Source: Bacteroidota bacterium (GTDB taxonomy: Bacteria > Bacteroidota > Bacteroidia > Cytophagales > Cyclobacteriaceae). Taken from it: DNA of 64,000 nt. This document shows positions 1 to 7,703 of the stretch, one piece after another. Below the pieces are notes generated by a model. It searched no databases and was not told where the DNA came from. It saw nothing but the letters and a program-made list of their open reading frames with translations. Position numbers and translations under genes: made by a program. The stretch is taken from assembly GCA_023428695.1 (NCBI GenBank), contig JAEYWY010000017.1, forward strand, positions 496,001 to 560,000. The letters are read 5' to 3'. Position 1 is the stretch's first letter. Each line of letters begins with the position of its first letter.

Positions 1-212
1 GTCTTCGCGCTTTTTATTTTAGCTTCAGCATCCATCAGAAGGCGTCTGCGACTTCCAACAGTGAGTCGGAAACTTGTTTTTTCGTCTTCCGTGCCCTGAA
101 TGGGAAAACTGCATTCGGAACAGAATTTTTTGTCCGAAGTATGCGTGGCGTTACAGTTTTCGCACGTAATCACATCGGCGATCGGATTTAACGGGGTGGT
201 GAATTCTTCCAT
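1..212 (-). CDS. Zinc-ribbon protein, N-terminal part (cut by window edge)
   Basis: Reading the minus strand from an ATG at 212-210 gives about 70 uninterrupted codons that run off the left edge of the window. Two CxxC pairs (C17/C20 and C31/C34) lie in the first 35 residues and form a compact zinc-ribbon or rubredoxin-like knuckle. The part after it is rich in Arg/Lys (RRRLLMDAEAKIKSAK). The protein is truncated, so no function can be given; small zinc-ribbon proteins of this kind often sit at the N terminus of membrane or signalling proteins. The gene starts 32 bp from a repeat (244-271) related to those bounding the cassette at 63 kb. Confidence 0.6.
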   Translation of the reverse strand, partial: MEEFTTPLNPIADVITCENCNATHTSDKKFCSECSFPIQGTEDEKTSFRLTVGSRRRLLMDAEAKIKSAK

Positions 213-243
213 AAACGGTTAGGTTTTGACACTATAGATAAAA

Positions 244-271
244 CACAACAAACTGGTTTGCCGTGGCGGGA
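244..271 (+). repeat. Copy 1 of the CAAC...GCGGG boundary repeat
   Basis: This stretch shares the 15-mer TTTGCCGTGGCGGGA (257-271) exactly with the repeat at 63942-63956. Upstream of it a CAAC core and CTGG also align with that copy. It lies between the start of the zinc-ribbon gene and the end of the porin gene. See the cassette finding at the right end of the window. Confidence 0.55.
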
Positions 272-291
272 GGGCTTTTAGATACAAATAT

Positions 292-357
292 AAAAAATGC
301 CGACCGAATCTGAAATCGGCCCAAATCGAATGTGTTGTGTTCATCTAGAACACAACA
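292..357 (-). terminator. Hairpins downstream of the porin gene, probable terminator
   Basis: Two stem-loops follow the porin stop codon on the minus strand. The first is a perfect 10-bp stem, 333-342 against 348-357, with a 5-nt loop. The second is a GCCGA/TCGGC stem (299-303 and 316-320), followed on the minus strand by a T run (A tract at 292-297). The second with its T tract resembles a weak intrinsic terminator; the first may protect the 3' end. Confidence 0.5.
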
Positions 358-384
358 AGGTGTGGCAAAAAGCAATTCTACCTG

Positions 385-1548
385 TTAGAAGGAAACGTCA
401 AGCTGGAGTCGGTACATCAGCGACTCACTTTTGTAATCAACCTGAATGAGTGTGACGTCACTTTGGATTTTCAGATTGTGACCCGAAAGGTAATGTGAAA
501 GGCAAAGCGTGAACTGCGTATTGCGGTCACGTTGTGTTTCGGTTTGAGGAAGCACATCGGTGATCCGCCCTGCGATTTCGAAGTCGGATTTAAACAAGTA
601 TCCGGCTTGCAGGGACACCCCTCGCCCTGTGAAAAATGCATCGACAAATTTTCCGGATTCATCATGAATGGCAGGCCCGTCATGCGACAGTCGATAGGCG
701 TACTCGAACAAGGATGAAAAGCCGCGATACTTGAAATGTGCATCAGCAAACCATGTCTTGAGATCCCTTTCTACATACAGGAAGTCACCTAACTGACCAC
801 GTTCACGGGTGGCGCCGTCGTTGTAGTCGTATGAAACACCAATTGAAAGTTTAGGAGTTTGCTCCCTGACAAGGTCTGACCCGAAGTAATCACCTTTTGA
901 AGTGAACGCGCCGAAAGGAAGGTATTCGGCCCGCATGGTGTAGTTGTATCCGCCATGGTTTCTGCTCGTCAGATTCCGGCCTTCGCCTTTGGAAACTGAT
1001 CCGATAAAGTTGTAGTACTTCCCACGGTAATGAACCTGAACACCCAGATCGCGGTCGAGATTGAATTGTGCGTTCAAGGCACTGCGGTCCACGAACTGAA
1101 GGGCCTGCGAAGAGATGATGCGCTCGCGGTTACCGGGTAGTTTCGCCTGGCCAGCCAAAAGACTCCAACGGTCAGCAAAATTCCATTTCAGGTACGCATC
1201 CAGAATAAAAGTGGGCAGATCCCCCGGTTGACGCGCCACGCCATTGTTGCGGTCAGCGTTTGAGACACCCAGCTCAAATTTGTATTCGAGGGCTGGACTG
1301 AAAACATGCCCGTCAAACTTGAAGCGTGCACGGCGGATGTTCAGGTTGTCCGTATACTCATTGGTCTCAAGCCCGAGATCGCCCTGATATAACGTTTGAA
1401 CGCGTGCACCAAACTTCAATTTGAAAGAACTGTCTCCGGAAACCACTGTTATTCCTTTTCCAAAACGGGCTTTCAATTTGTGCTGAGCTTCGGCCGCCGG
1501 CAACACAACAGTACTGAGGAAAAAGAAGCCGGCAAGTGTTTTTCGCAT
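385..1548 (-). CDS. Phosphate-selective porin O/P family outer membrane protein
   Basis: About 387 residues with an N-terminal signal peptide ending near AEAQ. The body shows alternating beta-strand character and the conserved porin O/P block in which IRRARFKFDGH is followed by a YKFELG strand; the last residue is Phe (QLDVSF), the usual outer-membrane signature. Proteins of this family form a beta-barrel that lets phosphate or polyphosphate through the outer membrane. I start at the ATG at 1548; a TTG two codons upstream is possible. Two copies of GGCTTAAC 53-85 bp upstream could be regulatory. There is no operon partner: the downstream gene is beyond two hairpins and the upstream small gene is over 120 bp away. 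Substrate is inferred from the family only. Confidence 0.85.
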   Translation of the reverse strand: MRKTLAGFFFLSTVVLPAAEAQHKLKARFGKGITVVSGDSSFKLKFGARVQTLYQGDLGLETNEYTDNLNIRRARFKFDGHVFSPALEYKFELGVSNADRNNGVARQPGDLPTFILDAYLKWNFADRWSLLAGQAKLPGNRERIISSQALQFVDRSALNAQFNLDRDLGVQVHYRGKYYNFIGSVSKGEGRNLTSRNHGGYNYTMRAEYLPFGAFTSKGDYFGSDLVREQTPKLSIGVSYDYNDGATRERGQLGDFLYVERDLKTWFADAHFKYRGFSSLFEYAYRLSHDGPAIHDESGKFVDAFFTGRGVSLQAGYLFKSDFEIAGRITDVLPQTETQRDRNTQFTLCLSHYLSGHNLKIQSDVTLIQVDYKSESLMYRLQLDVSF

Positions 1549-1600
1549 GATCAATCGTCATGCAAAAAAACTTCGTTCCATTTAATAATCCTTTAACGCA

Positions 1601-1633
1601 GGCTTAACTTAACCAAAACTTAATTGGCTTAAC
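1601..1633. promoter_or_regulatory. GGCTTAAC direct repeat upstream of the porin
   Basis: GGCTTAAC occurs at 1601-1608 and again at 1626-1633, exactly 25 bp apart, 53-85 bp before the porin start. The spacing puts both on nearly the same face of the helix, as in activator binding sites. A phosphate-responsive role would fit the porin but is inference. Confidence 0.3.
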
Positions 1634-1674
1634 ATTCCGGTAACATTGGCTGTATCGTGATGGATATCAGGTAA

Positions 1675-1884
1675 TTACCTGCGGATCCCGGTTGTATCGA
1701 AGGTTATTTCGTAGCCTATTCCGTGATCGCGAAGGATGCGGATAACTTCTGCGGTCTTGCGGGATTTCGGCTTCAGTTCAATGACGCCTTCCTGTGATTT
1801 TTTGGTTCCGAGGGCCTGTAGTTCGCCGAGTATGGTTTCATTATTTACGAGGTCTGATTCTGCTACAGAGATGATCGCTTTCAT
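1675..1884 (-). CDS. Small hypothetical protein
   Basis: About 69 residues starting MKAIISVAESDL, with no signal peptide or membrane segment. Composition is mixed alpha/beta (KPKSRKTAEVIRILRDHGIGYEITFD), like a small single-domain protein. I do not recognise the family. An in-frame upstream Met would add six residues (MIYLSP); the inner Met is preferred because the extension is hydrophobic and unlike a folded start. A 14-bp palindrome, CAGGTAATTACCTG, covers the stop codon at 1668-1681. A 10-bp inverted repeat lies just upstream of the start. Confidence 0.5.
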   Translation of the reverse strand: MKAIISVAESDLVNNETILGELQALGTKKSQEGVIELKPKSRKTAEVIRILRDHGIGYEITFDTTGIRR

Positions 1885-2265
1885 AGGCGAAAGGTATATC
1901 AAAAAGTATTAAGGACGATTTGCTGCCGGTTTGAAATTGTCCACAAATCGTCCACGATTTTCTAACGGTTGAGCTACTGGTCTCATGGACAATATGGAAC
2001 TTCATGCAGCAATAATCAGCTCGCTGCCCGGGCTCCGGAGATGGGCGGTCGCCGGTCATTGTATTCACAGCATCTACCTGATCATTATCACATTCACAGG
2101 CTGGTCGGATGGGTAAAAACATCAGCATTGCAGCGGAAATATCATGCAAAAGGGTATATGCCGTTTGCAACAATCCCGAAAAAGTGCAACCTTTTGACGG
2201 GATGTCGTGTTCAATGAATGGCCGGCCCGGCGTCGCCTATGATTCACCACTCAACCAACATCATT
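1885..2265. other. Intergenic stretch without a supported gene
   Basis: About 380 bp between the small gene and tatA. Open frames on both strands overlap each other here and give low-complexity, Cys/His-rich products without recognisable domains, so I call none. The only structured element seen is the inverted repeat at 1913-1953. Confidence 0.5.
1913..1953. promoter_or_regulatory. 10-bp inverted repeat, operator-like
   Basis: GGACGATTTG at 1913-1922 is matched by its perfect reverse complement CAAATCGTCC at 1944-1953, with a 21-nt spacer. It sits 29 bp upstream of the small gene at 1884 (minus strand) and about 310 bp upstream of tatA. It could be an operator with two half-sites or an mRNA hairpin in the leader. 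Confidence 0.45.
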
Positions 2266-2505
2266 ATGAATTCGCAATTGTTGTTTCTCAGCGGGATCGG
2301 AATGCAGGAAATCCTCCTGATTGGACTCTTCATTCTGATCTTCTTTGGCGCAAAAAAGATTCCTGAATTTATGAGGGGTATGGGCAAGGGAATCAATCAA
2401 TTCAAAGAGGGGATGAAGGGCCTTGATGAAGACTCCGGCACGAAGACCACCGCAAAAAAGCCTGCCGAGAAAACAACTGCCGGCGACACCGAGCCTGAAG
2501 CCTGA
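2266..2505 (+). CDS. tatA: Twin-arginine translocase subunit TatA/TatE
   Basis: About 79 residues with TatA architecture: a short periplasmic N terminus, one membrane helix (roughly residues 10-27), the hinge FFGAKKIPE with the family's conserved FG, then an amphipathic helix (FMRGMGKGINQFKEGMK) and a charged Lys/Glu/Thr-rich tail. TatA oligomerises in the inner membrane to make the passage for folded, twin-arginine-signal proteins. Upstream in-frame Met codons at 2218 and 2239 would place non-TatA residues before the helix, so 2266 is chosen. tatB/tatC are not in the window. Alternative: TatE or a single multifunctional TatA, as is common in Bacteroidota. Confidence 0.9.
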   Translation: MNSQLLFLSGIGMQEILLIGLFILIFFGAKKIPEFMRGMGKGINQFKEGMKGLDEDSGTKTTAKKPAEKTTAGDTEPEA

Positions 2506-2601
2506 CCGGCGGTACATACAAATTCCCAGGTTTTAGTCATTTGAACCCGACAACCGTCGGCGTGGTACCTACTTTTAAGAAATCTGTGCTGTACCATTGC
2601 C

Positions 2602-3102
2602 ATGGAGCAGACGGACCCATCCACACGAGCCGAAATTACCATCGACGAGCATCTTGACGCTCACAATACAGGATTTAAGCTTCAGACTGCAGGTTTGATT
2701 GTGATTCTGGTAGTGGTTACACTGGCCGCACTTGGCCTGTTCGGCGACGGCGTATTGAGCCACAGGTCCATCGACAACCATGGCTATTCCATAAGGTATG
2801 AAGGATTTTACCGCGTGAATGCGCGAACTGCTGTGCATGTTAATATCAACGAAAGCCCTGATTCAATCCTAACGGTATCGATACCCGCAAACTATCTCAA
2901 AGTCTTTCGACTTCAATCGGTTGTTCCGGCCGCCGCTGAAATGAAATCCCGGGATGACTTTGTACACTTTGTTTTTCGGGGTACTTCCGGCACTCACATC
3001 GCTTTTTACATGAGTCCGGAGGCGAACGCAGTTGGATTAACCGAATGTGAATGGCAGGTGAACGGACAACGCGTTCCCATCAGACAATTTATCTTCCCCT
3101 GA
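2602..3102 (+). CDS. Membrane-anchored hypothetical protein next to DUF421 gene
   Basis: 166 residues with a hydrophilic N terminus of about 27 residues, one membrane helix (about 28-47, AGLIVILVVVTLAALGLFG) and a soluble domain outside the membrane that looks like a small beta-sandwich. I do not recognise a named family. The stop is 5 bp before the start of the DUF421 gene, so the two are almost certainly co-transcribed and probably act together at the inner membrane. Confidence 0.7.
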   Translation: MEQTDPSTRAEITIDEHLDAHNTGFKLQTAGLIVILVVVTLAALGLFGDGVLSHRSIDNHGYSIRYEGFYRVNARTAVHVNINESPDSILTVSIPANYLKVFRLQSVVPAAAEMKSRDDFVHFVFRGTSGTHIAFYMSPEANAVGLTECEWQVNGQRVPIRQFIFP

Positions 3103-3107
3103 ATGCC

Positions 3108-3599
3108 ATGAACCCCGTACTAAGAGGCACACTCATTTACCTGTTCGTATTTCTCGTCTTCCGCATCATGGGAAAACGAAGTCTGAAGGAGATTACTGTA
3201 TTTGACTTCGTACTGCTGTTGATTATCAGTGAGGCGACAACGGATGCCCTTATCGGAGAAGACTACTCACTTACTGCATGTTTTGTTATGGTATCCACAC
3301 TGGTGGGGGTTGATTTCATTCTTTCGAAGATTAGCGGCAAGTCTGTCTGGCTGACGCTGTTTTTCGAAGGCGCGCCAATGATCATCGTGGAGCACGGAAA
3401 ACCCATGAAAGACCGTATGAAGAAGACACGCGTCGACGAAGAAGATATATTGGAGGCCGCGCGATTGACACACGGCCTTGCAAGAATGGATCAGATTAAA
3501 TATGCTGTCCTCGAACGTGACGGAAGTATTTCCATCATTCCTTCTGGTTCCGACCAACAGGCCTCGCCAGAAATCAGCAAAAAGGGAAAAGGGGAATGA
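3108..3599 (+). CDS. DUF421 / YetF-YcaP family membrane protein
   Basis: 163 residues. The N-terminal half has three hydrophobic segments with the family block FRIMGKRSLKEITVFDFV and DFILSKISGKS; the C-terminal half is a soluble alpha/beta domain with MIIVEHGKPM and a KTRVDEEDILEAAR helix ending in YAVLERDGSISIIP. All are hallmarks of DUF421 (YetF/YcaP) proteins, inner-membrane proteins of uncertain biochemical role. The start at 3108 is chosen because the family begins right before the first helix; an open frame continues upstream into the preceding gene. It forms a two-gene unit with 2602-3102 and converges with the gene at 3615. Confidence 0.85.
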   Translation: MNPVLRGTLIYLFVFLVFRIMGKRSLKEITVFDFVLLLIISEATTDALIGEDYSLTACFVMVSTLVGVDFILSKISGKSVWLTLFFEGAPMIIVEHGKPMKDRMKKTRVDEEDILEAARLTHGLARMDQIKYAVLERDGSISIIPSGSDQQASPEISKKGKGE

Positions 3600-3614
3600 A
3601 TCCGGCCGCGTTAC

Positions 3615-4082
3615 TTATTGCCCGGTAACGGTACCGTTGTCCCGCTTAAATATATAACGCGTAATGAATATTCCGTTGCCATCCTGACTTCCGGAATCGC
3701 TTTCCACACCACTCGTCACAAACACAAGGGTCCAGCCTTCTTTTGTAAGTTCTGTCAGTTTCGATGCAACGACGGCATCATTCGAAGCAATATTCTGAAA
3801 GTTGATACCCACAGCACTGTAAAAGTTGAGCAGTTTTGTTTCCTCGAAGTTGTCGATCTTGATTTCATCGCGTTTCACGTCTCCCTGGGCGGACTTCTTA
3901 CCGTCGGTACGCGCTGTGGTGAGTCCCCTGTAATCGGCAGTTGCCTGCGGATCTGTCATCCTGGAGCGACCGATCCCCATCGGAACAATGGACTCGACGG
4001 TTGTAATGATCTTATATTCCTGAGCCTGGGCATAAAGAGAAACGAAGGCAGCGAGTGCCATTGATAAAACGAGTTTTTTCAT
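3615..4082 (-). CDS. Secreted hypothetical protein
   Basis: 155 residues with a clear signal peptide (MKKLVLSMALAAFVSLYAQA, cleavage before QEY). The mature part of about 135 residues shows a segment (LTELTKEGWTLVFVTSGVES) resembling small DUF4177-like alpha/beta domains in which a short amphipathic helix precedes a GWxL strand; that likeness is tentative. Asp/Lys-rich central part. It is monocistronic and converges with the DUF421 gene. Function unknown. Confidence 0.65.
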   Translation of the reverse strand: MKKLVLSMALAAFVSLYAQAQEYKIITTVESIVPMGIGRSRMTDPQATADYRGLTTARTDGKKSAQGDVKRDEIKIDNFEETKLLNFYSAVGINFQNIASNDAVVASKLTELTKEGWTLVFVTSGVESDSGSQDGNGIFITRYIFKRDNGTVTGQ

Positions 4083-4291
4083 GATTTGATTGGGATTATC
4101 TGAGTTGATTCAACCAATCGGTATACGAATAGCAGAGAAAAATGGTTAAACAATGCGTCCGTTTTTTTTCGTGATTGCATTAAGTCTCCTGCAATTCCGT
4201 GGCAAATAGTCGGCTCCAGTAAGGTTAATAACCCAAGCTGCCCACACGTAACAATGGGTTTCGCGAGTTACACTCAAATCTTGCGTGATGG

Positions 4292-4321
4292 TTGACTGTG
4301 GTAATAATGTTTTTATCTTTA
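4292..4321 (+). promoter_or_regulatory. Candidate Bacteroidota promoter of the T9SS protein gene
   Basis: TTG at 4292-4294 and TATCTTTA at 4314-4321, with a 19-nt spacer, match the Bacteroidota TTG...TAnnTTTG promoter except for the last base. Transcription would begin about 4328, leaving a very short leader if translation starts at 4335, or about 35 nt if it starts at the Met at 4362. Confidence 0.4.
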
Positions 4322-4334
4322 TGTTTCGTTTCTC

Positions 4335-7235
4335 ATGATGGCAACCCCACTAAATTTTTGGATGAAACGTCTTCTAACAGTTGTTCTTACATTATGGTCT
4401 CTTTCGGGATTCGCCCAGACTGTTTTATGGAGTGAGGACTTTGAAGGCGAATCAAATAACGCTACCACAGGGACTGCGGGTGGTACCATAGGCGGGACGT
4501 GGAGTGTTTTGTCTTTTCCGCCGAACGGAGCAGGTTCGTTCTCGCGTCAAAATGTGTTGGGGGGCCGATTTAACGTTAACGTAACAGGGAATGGAGAGGG
4601 TGTTTGGTCATCCGGTGTGATCAACATCTCCGGATATGACGAGGTCGCCATTGGCGTCGATCTGGTCGAAGTCCTTTCAAGTAATGCCCAGGATTACCTG
4701 CGGGCCTATTACCGTCTCAACGGTGGTCCGGAAGTACTCTTTGGCAGTATCGCCGGTGGCGGAGGTCTCGAGGTTACCTCCAATGCCAGCGTAATCCTCA
4801 CTGGAAATTCCGTTGAGATCGTCGTAAGGGGTAGGGAAAATTCGCCCAATATCTTCTTCATAATACCAACCTTTCTGGCATTTGACAACATTGAACTTGT
4901 TGAGATCCAAACGTTGTATTCGCGGGTTAGCGGAAATTGGAATAACACCAACGTTTGGTCTTCCACACCGGGAGGCGTAAGCTGTGGATGTACGCCAAAC
5001 AACGCGACCCACGTTAATATTTCGCACGCTGTCACCATGACCGGAAATGGAGATGCGGTGAACGTCACGGTGGAGAGTGGGGGAAGCCTCCGTTTCAACG
5101 GCGATTATACTCTCACGGTCCACAGAGGGGGGGACGTTACCGTAAATTCCGGTGGACAAATCAACCGTATGACCAATGCTGGTGCAACTATCGCATTCAC
5201 ATGGCCCGGAGTGACAAATAATATTACCGCCAACGGTACCTTTGCTATTGGCGATTTAAGTGTTGCAGCTGCTGCGACAGTAAATTTCAGCGGATCGGGT
5301 AATTTTTCGACTGCCGACGACTTCATTATTGGTGGCGCTGCAAATGTGTCTTTCAGCGGCACAGGTAGCCTCTCAATCGGAGACGATTTCCTTATAAATG
5401 ATGCAGCAACAATCACAAACAACAAGACCGGAGGCACACTCGCCATCACTGGTGATCTGTTTTTTGACACCGATAATGCACTAGTGACCAACAATCACGT
5501 TCTTTCTGCTGGCAATCTCGTAGTAAACGACAACGGTGATAATGCGAACAGTCTGACAAACGCAGCGGGATCGACACTGTCTATAGGAGCAATCAGTCTT
5601 GGGAACGGCGACTTCCTGCTTGATAATTACGGAACCATTAATCAAAGCGGGGTATTCACAAATAACAGTATCGACAACGGAAGTTCATTCATTAACCGCG
5701 GCACAGCGGTCTGGAACTGGACTGCAGCAGGTGGTTCGAACGATGCAAGCGTAGCAGCGATACTCAACTGCTCCGCAACAGGAAACATATTTCATTATGG
5801 CGCAGGCGGGGATCAAACTGTCTTTGCCACACAATACCATCACCTTATCATGTCGAATTCGGGCAACAAGACAGCAGCCGCAATAGACGTAAATGGCGAC
5901 CTCACGATTCTGGGCACAGCTGTATTCACCGCAGGTGGCAACGCCATCAACCTCGCAGGCAATTGGAGTGCAGTGAATGACGCATCATTTACACAAAGTA
6001 CCGCAATCATTACTTTCGACGGTAACGGGGATCAGACCATTTCCAACGGAACCGGTGGCGGGACATTTGGAAGGATGGTTGTGAACAAGCCATCGGGGAA
6101 TATAATTCTTGTCAACAACCTGACACTCTCTGGCGGAGGGGGTACGGACCTCACTTTAACTAACGGGATAATCTACTCCTCTTCGTCCGCCCTGCTGATA
6201 ATAAATGATGAGGTAACGACTTCAGGTGGCAACTCTGCAAGCTTTGTCGATGGTCCCATCAGAAAGATAGGCAATGACGCATTTGTGTTCCCAACAGGAA
6301 AGAATGGACGTTTCGCACGGATTGAAATCACCAACTTGACGGGTGCTACAACATCCAGCGAATTCACCGCTGAGTATTTCGATTCTCCCCACGCAAATCT
6401 CACCGTTGACGGAAGCTTGTCGCACGTCAGCCATGGCGAATACTGGACGTTGACGCGCGCAGTAAATACACCTGGTGCGCGCGTCAGACTGTACTGGCAA
6501 GACTCGTTCAGCGACATAACAAACTTCGCGGATCTCACCGTGGCACGATATACCGGAACCAACTGGACCAATGCCGGAGGAACGAACGCCGGCGTGCCGG
6601 CTGGGCCCGGCACGAGCTGGTCCGCCGCGGTCAGTGATTTCCAGGCTTTTACATTTGGTTCGTTGGGCGGCATAAATCCGTTACCCGTAGAACTTCTCTA
6701 CTTCAAGGCAACACTAAAAAACAATGAAGTAGAACTGACATGGGAAACAGCAAGCGAATTAAACAACGACTACTTCACAATTGAGAGAGCCGTCGACGTT
6801 GAAAACTTCGTTTCACTCGGAACCGTTGCTGGCAATGGTACAAGTTCCGTAAGCCACAAGTATCGTTTCACAGATGCTAATCCCTTGTATGGCAGAGCTT
6901 ATTACCGCCTCAAGCAGACAGATTTTGACGGAACTGTTTCCTATTCAGACATCAGTGCGATAGAATATTCGGGACCGGAATACCCCGTGTTGACGCTCTA
7001 CCCTAACCCGGTGATTGCCAAAAAGGTCACCCTTCGTTTTGACGGTTACAAAACTGCAACGGAAGTTCCGATTACCGTGTCAGACCTTTCCGGAAGGGTA
7101 ATCCTGAGAACTATTGTAAATATCCCCGAAGGAGCAGCATGGGAGACTGAAATTGACCTGGAAGTCGCTCCAGGTGCGTATCTGATCACCGCCGGGACTG
7201 AGTTCAGATTAAGCAAGATTGTGATTGTCAAATAA
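4335..7235 (+). CDS. Large secreted beta-rich protein with type IX sorting domain
   Basis: 966 residues. A signal peptide ends at SGFAQ (about residue 28); Met10 (4362) is an equally good start. Residues about 29-195 form a jelly-roll-like domain; about 195-640 are short Gly/Asn/Thr/Ser-rich repeats (for example INDAATITNN) typical of parallel beta-helix adhesins. A domain with the PLPVELLYFKATLKNNEVEL motif follows, common before sorting domains. The last 80 residues (YPNPV ... SDLSGRVI ... GAYLITAG ... KIVIVK) match the type A C-terminal sorting domain. The protein is expected to cross the outer membrane through the type IX secretion system and be anchored or released. A surface adhesin or matrix protein is the likely role; no catalytic motif is seen. 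Confidence 0.85.
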   Translation: MMATPLNFWMKRLLTVVLTLWSLSGFAQTVLWSEDFEGESNNATTGTAGGTIGGTWSVLSFPPNGAGSFSRQNVLGGRFNVNVTGNGEGVWSSGVINISGYDEVAIGVDLVEVLSSNAQDYLRAYYRLNGGPEVLFGSIAGGGGLEVTSNASVILTGNSVEIVVRGRENSPNIFFIIPTFLAFDNIELVEIQTLYSRVSGNWNNTNVWSSTPGGVSCGCTPNNATHVNISHAVTMTGNGDAVNVTVESGGSLRFNGDYTLTVHRGGDVTVNSGGQINRMTNAGATIAFTWPGVTNNITANGTFAIGDLSVAAAATVNFSGSGNFSTADDFIIGGAANVSFSGTGSLSIGDDFLINDAATITNNKTGGTLAITGDLFFDTDNALVTNNHVLSAGNLVVNDNGDNANSLTNAAGSTLSIGAISLGNGDFLLDNYGTINQSGVFTNNSIDNGSSFINRGTAVWNWTAAGGSNDASVAAILNCSATGNIFHYGAGGDQTVFATQYHHLIMSNSGNKTAAAIDVNGDLTILGTAVFTAGGNAINLAGNWSAVNDASFTQSTAIITFDGNGDQTISNGTGGGTFGRMVVNKPSGNIILVNNLTLSGGGGTDLTLTNGIIYSSSSALLIINDEVTTSGGNSASFVDGPIRKIGNDAFVFPTGKNGRFARIEITNLTGATTSSEFTAEYFDSPHANLTVDGSLSHVSHGEYWTLTRAVNTPGARVRLYWQDSFSDITNFADLTVARYTGTNWTNAGGTNAGVPAGPGTSWSAAVSDFQAFTFGSLGGINPLPVELLYFKATLKNNEVELTWETASELNNDYFTIERAVDVENFVSLGTVAGNGTSSVSHKYRFTDANPLYGRAYYRLKQTDFDGTVSYSDISAIEYSGPEYPVLTLYPNPVIAKKVTLRFDGYKTATEVPITVSDLSGRVILRTIVNIPEGAAWETEIDLEVAPGAYLITAGTEFRLSKIVIVK

Positions 7236-7236
7236 T

Positions 7237-7268
7237 CAGCATCCGTCGTTCATGTCGGATGCTGTTTC
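7237..7268 (+). terminator. Intrinsic terminator after the T9SS gene
   Basis: A perfect 9-bp stem, CAGCATCCG (7237-7245) with CGGATGCTG (7256-7264), has a 10-nt loop and is followed by TTTC. It begins two bases after the stop codon. The T tract is short. Confidence 0.65.
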
Positions 7269-7281
7269 AAATACCTTAAGT

Positions 7282-7554
7282 TCACGAGACTGCCTCATCC
7301 GAACTTTCGCGTTGACCAAACACGGGTCGCTCATCACGAAGTCTGTAGCCAAGCGTGCCAATCGATGATTTTATCTCGCCGATTGTTACTTTTTCCGGAT
7401 CATATACAATCGAAACCGTTGACGACTTCATATCCGCATCGACGCTTTCGACACCATTTATTGTCTGCATCGCGTATTCGATTGTGCGTTCACAATCGGT
7501 ACACGTCATTCCTTCTATGAGATAAGATTCCTTCTTGGTTCGCTGTGGTCTCAT
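7282..7554 (-). CDS. Heavy-metal-associated (HMA) domain protein
   Basis: 90 residues making a single ferredoxin-like HMA domain. The metal-binding loop is GMTCTDC (C18, C21), and the rest follows the family: IEYAMQTINGVESVDADMKSST then VSIVYDPEKVTIGEIKSSIGTLGYRL. Such proteins bind Cu(I) or another soft metal through the two cysteines and hand it to a P-type ATPase or keep it buffered. The C-terminal 15 residues are an acidic tail. The gene stands alone; no copper ATPase is nearby (the ATPase at 9129 is of the calcium class). Copper chaperone is the best guess, with a MerP-like role as the alternative. Confidence 0.85.
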   Translation of the reverse strand: MRPQRTKKESYLIEGMTCTDCERTIEYAMQTINGVESVDADMKSSTVSIVYDPEKVTIGEIKSSIGTLGYRLRDERPVFGQRESSDEAVS

Positions 7555-7703
7555 TTTCTAACTGATTGACCAATGAAACGCCGACCGTTTTGGAAGCAAC
7601 GATCCAACATTCCAGACCGCTAAATGTTTGTGCCGAACAATGCTGGCCGGATGCCGAGTTAATAAGGGCCGGCCAAGCAAACACCGGCCTTTATGGTTTA
7701 TGA

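Noticed and set aside
1841..2217. Overlapping open frames of 82 to 110 codons on both strands
   Set aside because: They overlap each other and the small gene, and give Cys/His-rich low-complexity products with no domain.
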